The notes below the pieces were generated by a model. The model made no database searches, was not told the DNA's origin, and saw only the letters and a list, made by a program, of their open reading frames with translations. Below are positions 33,282-54,342 of a stretch of DNA of 54,342 nt, one piece after another. This DNA comes from Zygnema cylindricum (lineage: Eukaryota > Streptophyta > Zygnematophyceae > Zygnematales > Zygnemataceae), in the NCBI GenBank assembly GCA_037447655.1, contig JBBHKE010001474.1, forward strand, positions 225,239 through 279,580, in the 5' to 3' direction. Positions within the stretch are counted from its first letter, which is position 1; every line of letters begins with the position of its first letter. The translations under genes and the position numbers were made by a program.

Positions 33282-34701
33282 AACTTCCTCCTCAAAACTA
33301 GCTGTAAAGACTCCTTTCCTATTGTTAGTTTCAAAACCCTTATCATATAACAAAGATGTTGAGATGAGGATTTTGTTCAACTCAGGAATAAACAACACAT
33401 CAGAGAATGTTATTATTGATGTTTTTCCTTCCACTAATACTTTCAGATTTACCGATCCTACCAAAGTAGCAGTGACAACCCTCCAATACTTATACTCTAT
33501 CTCTTCGGTGGGAATCTTTCTCATTTTTGTGAACATATGTTTATCCTTACACATGTGCATAGAACCAAGTTAATCCGAAATCCAACGTGCTTTACATGTC
33601 AATCCCTCGAATGCATATTTCTATTTTCGTGGAATCTCGATCTCAATCTTCACCTCCATCTCCTCATGCAACATGAGCTCGTCATCCTCGGATTCCTCCT
33701 CATGTACCTTCGTCAGAAGAGCTTTCTTCTTTCCTTTCAGAGGTCTAGTGTGCCCGTCTTTTAACCCGAGTTCAGCTTGTTTAGAGCACTCCGCCATATA
33801 GTGCCCTGGTTTCTTACAAAAGTGACACACCCCCTTTGAAACCCTCGCTTTGGACTCATCGAATTAATTTTTATGTCCCCCTCCTCCATAGCTTCCCGAC
33901 AGTTTCTTTAGATCCTTGTTCCTCCAATCGGTCCCGGTTGCCAAGGCTTGTTCGCTCTTTCCTCCCCTCTAGATCTTTATCGTATTCTCTCGACTAAAGT
34001 TATCTCTACCACAGAGTTCCTAGACCACCTGGAATCCAATAGATCTGTAAACGCTTATCTATATTCTCATAATCATCAGGTAACTTCATGAGCAGACAGT
34101 AAATCTTTATTTTTTCACTTTCTACCTGTCCAACACTGTCTACCTCCATAAAAAGTGTTTCAAGCTCATTACAAAAATCTAGCATTTTCCCTCTTTTGTA
34201 TTCATATGCATCTATTTTTTAGTCTGCTAGCTGTTGTGGCTAATCATACCACTTCAGTACATATCTATGAGTGCCACCCATAGATCCGATGCCTTTTCCA
34301 CTTGCAATTGAGATGATGCAAGTCCTTGGGTGAGATGAAAAAGTATAAAGTGTTTTGCCACCATGTTATTATAGTCCCAGGTATCAATATCGTTTTCCTA
34401 AATCCTCGGAACAGGTGACATGAATGCCGAACCGGTTATTATAGGGGTTGCTATCGTTGTGATTGTCTTTTTTTCTGTCCCATTGTCCATCACAATGCTT
34501 TCCCCATCCTCACTCTCCTCCGGTTGAGATGGATCCGCTTTTCTAGTAAACCTGGTCTATCCATACCCAGAGGAATGCCCAGGTTGGATGGACGCCTCAC
34601 TTGTCCACTCACTATCCCCCCAAACCTTTTCTCGCACAGAACTCGTGTCATCATACTCTTGAAGTAAATGTAGCCACCCATTAAAGATGGGCACCCTAGA
34701 G
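33282..34701 (-). pseudogene. Element G gag, protease and pre-integrase fragment
   Basis: Minus strand. Gag from the primer site at 34701: GVPT/GSPSRVPIFNGWLHL, a CEKRFGGIVSGQVRRP block (about 34590..34650), a worn middle, and the intact knuckle CHFCKKPGHYMAEC (33786..33827). The protease active-site region (about 33560..33590) contains a stop. The pre-integrase N-terminus (33282..33550) reads KVLVEGKTSIITFSDVLFIPELNK and ends at GVFTASFEEEV where the D LTR begins. The rest of pol is missing from the window. Element G is broken by stops and by the D insertion. Confidence 0.82.
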
Positions 34702-34716
34702 GGTGAGCCCATAACT
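34702..34716 (-). promoter_or_regulatory. Element G primer-binding site
   Basis: Minus strand AGTTATGGGCTCACC has two changes from the initiator tRNA-Met anticodon-arm complement. It abuts the LTR. Confidence 0.68.
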
Positions 34717-35738
34717 TGCAACCGTAAGACCTCTTTGGGTCCTCGTGTAGGCACCCCCACACCTCCTCTAAGATAGCCCCATCACTTGTGTTTGACGAAT
34801 GTCTACACCCTGAGAGACAAATAACTAACCTGACTTCAGCCCAGTGAAGGAAAGACTTCCCTGAGCTTGCCACAAACAGAATCACGCAATTTGCTCTCGT
34901 GAGCGATAAGTTATGGCTGGTTAAAGATAGCCTATAAATACAAATGCACACTCAGAGAGGGGCGGCTTCCTAAGTTTTGGCTAAGTCTTAAATCCCTCTT
35001 TAAACCCCCTTCTACTGATCTGCCGCACAAATCACGCAACTGTATTACAGAAAGGTATTGGGGCTCGAGTAATTTTTGTACGGCCACTGTACGACATGGC
35101 CAAGAATTTGACGCGTGTCATATCCAAACTTGTTCTAGTGCGCTCTAGAATTGCCGCAAACCAATGAGTTTGCGCCATATGTCACTTGGTGAGGTGGTAA
35201 CCGAAAACCGCTAGGGCGACTATTCCGCGATGTCATCTCCCACAGTGGTTGTTAGATCAAAACCGAATTTTGATATTAGCCGTTGAAAAATATGTGCGGA
35301 ACATTTGTTTCGTGCAATATCTTCGTTTGCACTATTTGTCCAACTGTGTCTTTGTGATCTAGTCTGTTCTCTCAGTTAAAATGGAATGGTCTACAAGTTA
35401 GTGATTAAGTAGCTATCACGCCCCATGTATCTCAGCACAGTTCTTAGCCTATCGGACAACGGTAACACCTACTGATTACTCTGACTGAAAATAGGTACCA
35501 AGATCAAATACTGGGTCTATCTTGCCTTTTTGGTAACTCTAACCTGGACTCCTCTCTGTCTCTCTAAAACAGCCTAGGCAACCATGGCTTTGACTCCCTC
35601 TCTAGTCTTCAGTGACTTCGACAAGTGTGGGGACTTGAGAGAGGAGTAAGAGGCATGTTGCTTTTACTGATTTTTTGTATTTTATATTGCACAATTTAGA
35701 CATAGAAAATACTTCACTGAAAACCATGAGTTTTTACA
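34717..35738 (-). repeat. Element G 5' LTR
   Basis: 1022 bp, in sense TGTAAAAACTCATGG...GGTTGCA, A/B-like. It has GTAC repeats (35075..35095), a worn tRNA-like module (35445..35515) and the TATA region near 34935. This is the right border of the retroelement block. Confidence 0.83.
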
Positions 35739-36827
35739 ATTCATACTATTAATTGCAAACACTTTGTTTTCTACGCTTTGCGAACTTTTGTGCGGCTACA
35801 CTGCCATGTCAATGCGTGTTAAACGCATAGTGAGATATACGGCTTGAGCCTGCGCCTTAGATTTTTGATATGCAGTTAGCGACTTTGCAGCGCATGCTAA
35901 GTGCGCACGAAAAATATTAAATGCGCATGTAAAATCAAATTAAAGTATGCACTTGAGAATCAATGTGAAGTACGTTGTCAATGAAAGAATACTTATTCAT
36001 AAATAGTGTGGCTTTATTTGGTCGCGCGTGACGGCGCTCGTTTTAACCATTTAGTTTCATCGATATTTCTACGCGGGTACGTTTTCTTATCCAGTATGAA
36101 GTTTATTTCGTTTTGTGCGAGTTAATTTATCCATATGACGTCGTCCTTTAATTTGCGTCTAAGTTCAACGTAATGCTTCGCGATTAGATTCCAATTTTGC
36201 GGCCAAGTTAAATGCCAACCTTTGCTCTCACAGTGGAGCTCACATGAAGTGAGAAGTACACCGCGCATCGTTATTAGTGTCGGTTTAAATAGTGTGGAAG
36301 TAAATATACCGTCATTGACGCTAATTAAGACTTTTTTTTTTTTTAAAAGGTGTATTCTAATTTCGGTGTTTATGCTAATTTGGGAACAACAAAAATGGAA
36401 TATTCGTTGTACAATTATATACATTAATATATGTATCCGTACAAAATATTAAAAATCGTACGCTGTCGTGAAATTTAAATATCCGTACATGTAAGACTAA
36501 TTTACGTGTCAGAACAATCCCGTTTTTTTAGCGCACGATCTTATGCGTGCGCGTCTGATTTAACTCATTTTTTGTAAATTTTTCACTTGAAAAGGTACAT
36601 TTATGTACCGTCTGGCATCGACCATACACCACACTATTTAGATATTATTGTAATTCGCCCTTACGCTTATTTGTACGTCTACTTAACAGGCCAAGGAAAA
36701 ATTAAAATCATGTATCCTATTTGAGGAAAAAAATCAAAATTTTAAGAACTCCAAATTAGTGTCGTCGCTGACACTAATAACGCGCGCTGTGTACTCCGCT
36801 GCTAAATACTTTTATTTACATGGTTTA
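35739..36827. other. Gene-free spacer, left part
   Basis: No gene recognised. Short open frames here (for example minus strand 36122..36424) have no family features. It is AT-rich, with a poly-T run near 36332, increasing GTAC motifs from 36410 onward, and a perfect small hairpin ATTAGTGTC-GTCGCT-GACACTAAT at 36755..36778. Confidence 0.5.
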
Positions 36828-37274
36828 TAGTTCAAAAGTAGGTGACCGTGACGCCTATACATTTGCGCCTATAGATTCAAAACATACGCGATGGCCTTAA
36901 GACCCATATTGTATTGGCCATAAAATGAAATAAATTAGTAATGGTGGTCTGAGTTGCGATGGATCGATAGAGAATTAAATGTCATGTCTAATTGAAAAAA
37001 AAATCGACAAAAAATCTTTTCTGTGAGTTTTGGCGACTTTGATTTAAACCGTCAGATTCGATGATCTGACGGTCGTTGATGAAAGTATTGATCTAAGAAG
37101 ATCACATGAAAAGCCCATAACACAACTTACGATAGGACTATCGTCAGATTCGGACGATCGGACGGTCGCTGATGAAAGTAGCGATTTAAGAAGATCACAT
37201 GGAAAGCTCGTAACACAACTTACGCTAAAGGCGGCCTACAAAAGACCTACCAAAAAACGCCTACTTTTGAACTA
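36828..37274. mobile_element. MITE-like element 1 (447 bp, 17-bp terminal inverted repeats)
   Basis: Ends TAGTTCAAAAGTAGGTG and CGCCTACTTTTGAACTA are inverted repeats matching at 16 of 17 positions. There is no coding content. A ta step flanks or forms the ends, so the target duplication cannot be separated from the repeat. The interior holds a tandem repeat of about 91 bp. Confidence 0.65.
37050..37224. repeat. Two-unit tandem repeat, about 91-bp period, inside MITE-like element 1
   Basis: Each unit runs from a CGTCAGATTCG start through GATGAAAGTA and AAGAAGATCACATG to AACACAACTTACG. The first unit opens with a perfect hairpin CCGTCAGAT-TCGATG-ATCTGACGG. Confidence 0.8.
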
Positions 37275-37904
37275 TGATGTGGTTGCCGCAATTTTGTCAC
37301 CGTAAACCTTTGCCGGTCGTGTGAATTGTTGTTTCTTTTATGACGGTCGACGTTCGCATTCTCGACACATTTTTAACCAGTTGTCACAATATTTCGCAAG
37401 TCAAAGTTGTTCGACGGGTTGACCGTCAAATCTAAACTCAAGTACGTAATTTGTACTAATCTGTACTTGAAATGCACAATCTTTGACAAGCTGACGCAAG
37501 TACCTGCACGCAGTAAAAATTGTCCCTACGATTAGCAGTTCCCTTTTTTTTATTTTTTGAGAAGCGCAGACCATTTCTACACCCAAACCGGGCGGCGCAT
37601 AGAATGGCCCAAATAGCTGTAAATCTGGTCACATATCGTATTGCCACATTTGGCGTGGGTTTGTTTAGTACACGAGCAATATGAAGTACAAACTGTCGTA
37701 CTTAAAAGTCAGTGATTCGTATAGACTACGCACTGCTTCATCGTACGTTTGTTCTATGGATTGAACTTTGAAATTTCAACATACGATATAATCATGGTTG
37801 TTCAAATCGTATTTTACGCACGATTCGAACGAGGGAATAATACGTACAAATCGGAGAGGTCGATTTAAAAAAAATCGTAAAAATCGTTAATCAATTCCTG
37901 TCCT
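37275..37904. other. Gene-free spacer, middle part
   Basis: No gene supported. GTAC motifs are frequent (for example near 37443, 37456, 37500, 37672, 37697 and 37744). Confidence 0.5.
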
Positions 37905-38190
37905 TACAATTCCGTACATGTGCGTACGCTCGTACACATTTCAAACTTACCGCGTACAAATAGTGTGACGCTGCAGCGTCTTTTTCGAAAATGTCCGTAC
38001 ATGAACGATAAAATTCCGTACATTATCCGTGAAATTTCTGTTCCATTTACCGGACAGAAAGTACTCATACGTGCAGCGTATCTTTTCGTCAAATTTCGTA
38101 CATTTCCCGTAAAAAGCCGTACAATTACCTTAAAATACCGTACAGTTCCGTAAATTGCCCGTTCAGTTTACCGGACAGAAAGTACATCGC
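37905..38190. repeat. CCGTACA-rich degenerate array
   Basis: At least ten CGTAC cores in about 290 bp, many as CCGTACA. A 19-bp block tttaccggacagaaagtac occurs twice (38046..38064 and 38167..38185, 121 bp apart). It resembles the ccgtacagaaagtac core of the LTR clusters. Confidence 0.7.
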
Positions 38191-38368
38191 GTTTTTTTGC
38201 GATTTTTCCAATAGTCACGAATAATACTTAAAAATCGGAAAAAATGAATAAATCGCATGATTTGAACAACTATGGATATAATGTAAGTACAGTAACTACG
38301 AAACTTTGCACTTTTTGGTACTTTAATTTTTACTTAATGCAAAAGTATAAATCGAAAATAAAATGTAA

Positions 38369-38889
38369 GGGGGGATATTTTCGCCTTCTTGTTTTTGCTA
38401 TTCTCGCCTCTGGTTCCTCTTTGAATCTTGCAACTTTTTGTACGTTGTGTTATAAATTTCTTGCGTGCTGTGTACGTAAAAGTACAAGAAGGCGTAAGCT
38501 TGATAATCAGACACTGAAAATTGTCGGTGTTCGTACAGAATTAGCGGTATCGGGCAAAAAGAGACAAACCGTTTCAAATTACTTTTTTGTCATGAATGAA
38601 TGCAGACGTTACGAATCCGTACGCGTGATAGCCAATGTGAAGTTGTGAACATACCACTTCTAGATGGTACGCATAACATCCTCTAAACATATGCCACGTT
38701 GAGGATTGAGGCGTCCCACTGACAAAAAGTTCATTGAATCTTAACGTTTTTTGTCTTAAATTGTGTACGATTTTGAAATTTACGCCTCGTAATTTTACGT
38801 ACGTATCACCCATGAAACGTGTACGATTACGTACATAGGGTACAAGGAGGCGAAAATGTAAAAAGAAAAGGGCGAAAATAGCTCCCACC
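38369..38889. mobile_element. MITE-like element 2 (about 520 bp, ~50-bp imperfect terminal inverted repeats)
   Basis: The left end (38369..38420) and the reverse complement of the right end (38840..38889) align as GG(g/t)GGGA..TATTTTCGCC, then a T-rich stretch, then TTCTCGCCTC/TTTTCGCCTCC. No target duplication is obvious. A 134-codon frame across its left end (38244..38648) looks accidental. Confidence 0.6.
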
Positions 38890-38891
38890 AC

Positions 38892-38903
38892 CTATATATA
38901 TTA
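38892..38903 (+). promoter_or_regulatory. Likely TATA box of PRP8
   Basis: cctatatatatt sits about 330 bp upstream of the start codon, just after the right end of MITE-like element 2, with a transcription start expected near 38920..38930. The transcribed leader then shows a pyrimidine-rich tract (39014..39050), common in plant leaders. The transcription start itself is not visible. Confidence 0.5.
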
Positions 38904-39225
38904 ATAAAGTACAGATATCCGGTTATTCCTGTACCTCGAGAGATAGACGGGGAAGAGGAAACCCTAATCGAGGAAACAGCGCTGTTTGAGATTTTTCGAC
39001 TTCAGACAGATCCTTTTCTCCCTCTCTCTTTTTCTATCTCTCTCCTTCAGTAACGCCTATTTTGCCATTTCTTTTGTCTAAGCATCTTAAACGAGGTTTC
39101 TGTTTCCGATTCTGCGACAATTTTTTGCTCACGTCAGCAAGTCGGGCATCAAGTCTTTAAATCCGTCCTTGATTTCATCGTTAGGGTTTGGCCTTTTGTT
39201 TACTGCTAGGGTTTGAGAGGCAGAT

Positions 39226-52588
<13,363 letters not shown>

Positions 52589-54342
52589 AAAAGAGTCATC
52601 GAAAATTTGAAAATTACAAAAAATTCACAAAGATTTCGCTTAAATTTCACGGAGATTTCATTAAGTCTACACCAAAATTTCACTAAAGTTTTGTCAAGTT
52701 TTCAGGATTACAGGGAGAGAGCATTTGGATGAAGGATTTAGAGGAGAAAGGATAACAATTTTTCATTGAAAGGATCTCAGAGGACTTTTAGTGTCTTTTG
52801 AATCGGAGGAGTTATATTTTTAGTGCACCTTAGGAATTAAAGTCACATGGAGAGTGAGAGGGAGAGGGAGAAGGAAGACGGGAGAGGGAAGACGGGAGAG
52901 GGGAGACGGGAGAGGAGCGAGTGTGGTTCGAAATTGGGTGTACATAGTAGTATGTCCTAATTTTCAGCCGGAAAATTGATGTGGCTGGATATGGGGTCAA
53001 CGACATGTAAAGGGTAAAGATTTTTAAGAGTTTTATTTTGGAAAGGTTTTTGTTGGGTTTTATGGTTAGGTTTTGTTGGCCTGGTTTTTTGACAGTATTC
53101 AAATCACGATAATAGATAAAGCGGTAAAAAGGGAAGTAAACTTTTTGGAGTTCTTAATGATGAGCTCTTTTACTAAAAAGGCAGAAAAATTGCATGCAAA
53201 ATGCCGAAGCTGGTTATAGGAAAAGAAGATATTTTGTAGGAGAAACAGGTTTTGAAAATAATCAAGATTTTGTTTTGAGCTGGAGTTTTTGCGGAAATGG
53301 GAATTTTGTCTTTTCCTTTGTTATCTGTTTTATTTTCTTTCTTGTGCTCGCTGGGAGTTCATGAGTCGTTTCCGATTTTAATGGAGCTTCTGCTTTTTAG
53401 CAATTTTTTTGTATCATGTCTGTATGTCAATATCTTTTCGAACTAAGGATGTTGTTTTTCTAGTTAGGATGTTAGAATTTAGAAATTTGTACATTTCTTT
53501 ACGCATTCTAATTATGAATATAAGTTTTTCTAACTTGATATCAACTAGATCACTAAGCTGTGGAAAAACATGTTTATTAAAAGCGTGTTTGTAAAGTTGA
53601 AAATGAGAATATGGAATTAAACTCGATAAGGAATTATTGTGGCTCTTTAGTGAATTCCTAAAGTAACATGACACATTGCGCACTTATTTCCGAAAAAGTA
53701 CAATTTCATTTTTGCAAATGTAAAGTTTCTTCACAATTCAAAATTTAGGAGAGAAAAGCATAAGCTTCCTTGACGCATGTGAATTAGTGTGCAGCTTACT
53801 TGTGGGAAATCTATCATAATTAGGATTATGTCGATGTCAAATACTTTTTTTCTTTGCTTACATCAGTATCTTTAAATTTTGTTATGGAAAAATATATAAA
53901 TTAAATAATGATCTAAAGGTAAGATCCATTTTTTGCGATTACTTATTTCAAAAAAGACATAATGGCAGGTTGAGGTGATGAATGGGATTGTGTCCCTTTA
54001 AAATAAAACACTAAATCTGTAATTATAAAATAACACTTTTTTAATTAAGATAGCCACAGCTCTAGTTGCCATTAGTTTTCTTCATTGTATGTACCACTTC
54101 CCGTCTTTTTGCTTTTCCGTTTTACATGGAAATTACACCTGACTTGGGCTCATCGTCAACCTACAAGTATCTTATCAATAATTTCACATACCCCTCCATA
54201 TTTCTTATCTCCTCTCCTCCCCTCTCCTCTTTCCCTCCCTCCACTTCTCGCATCTCCTTCCTCGACCCTTCCTTGCCCATCTCTCTCCCACACTTTCCCT
54301 ATTTCCCTCCCACTCCCTCGCTTCTTCCCTTTCTACTCTTAC
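52589..54342. other. PRP8 3' UTR and unassigned downstream sequence
   Basis: No gene recognised. A purine array of gagagggaga/gacgggagagg units lies at about 52848..52920. Poly(A) signals are not decisive. The last ~160 bases (54190..54342) are a strong pyrimidine tract (ctcctctcc, ccctccctcc), which could be the leader of a gene beyond the window. Confidence 0.5.

Noticed and set aside
36122-36424. 100-codon minus-strand frame
   Set aside because: No motif or homologue recognised, and it includes a poly-T/poly-Lys run.
37050-37224. CRISPR-like array
   Set aside because: Only two long imperfect tandem units with no unique spacers, in a eukaryotic genome.
38244-38648. 134-codon frame upstream of PRP8
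   Set aside because: It crosses the left inverted repeat of MITE-like element 2, with low-complexity composition and no family features.
53414-53683. 89-codon minus-strand frame downstream of PRP8
   Set aside because: Simple composition, no recognisable domain, no supporting signals.

Overview
The window is eukaryotic nuclear DNA from the green lineage. It holds one intact housekeeping gene, the spliceosome core protein PRP8 (39226..52588, plus strand, 13 coding exons, 2343 codons before the stop), whose C-terminus ends in a plant-like DREDAFT. PRP8 is preceded by about 35.7 kb of nested, decayed Ty1/copia LTR retrotransposons. The sequence alone does not fix the species. Plant-like PRP8, T-rich introns and copia elements with a plant-type initiator-tRNA primer site suggest a land plant or streptophyte alga, possibly a non-seed lineage.

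Layout. 1..397: unassigned. 398..3532: minus-strand copia element A (integrase, protease, gag, 5' LTR), inserted in the gag of minus-strand element H (3533..4659). 4662..9793: plus-strand element C, its 3' LTR cut short. 9794..18555: minus-strand element B, carrying two solo LTRs of other families (S1 11303..12511 and S2 15161..16259), both with perfect 5-bp target duplications. 18556..33281: minus-strand element D, holding solo LTR S3 (20458..21301, perfect duplication) and the whole plus-strand element E (23380..32620, duplication agagg). E in turn holds minus-strand element F (26883..31852) in its 3' LTR. 33282..35738: minus-strand element G, interrupted by D. 35739..38890: gene-free and rich in GTAC motifs, with two MITE-like inverted-repeat elements. 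The second MITE-like element ends about 3 bp before the likely PRP8 TATA box. 39226..52588: PRP8. 52589..54342: 3' UTR and unassigned sequence.

The copia elements share an unusual architecture. The primer-binding site directly after the LTR reads GGTTATGGGCCCACC, which matches the complement of the anticodon stem-loop of plant initiator tRNA-Met (half-tRNA priming, as in Drosophila copia), and the gag ATG lies inside it. Most of their LTRs also carry a tRNA-Arg-like D-arm/T-arm pair in antisense, a CACGTG G-box, a cluster of GTAC inverted repeats and a TATA box. No element looks coding-competent.

PRP8 itself appears normal as protein, but its introns are built of degenerate tandem duplications that repeatedly copy the exon edge with its splice site. 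Donor copies lie in introns 1, 2, 7 and 10. Acceptor copies lie in introns 5 and 7, and both would add an in-frame, stop-free insertion (25 or 38 codons).
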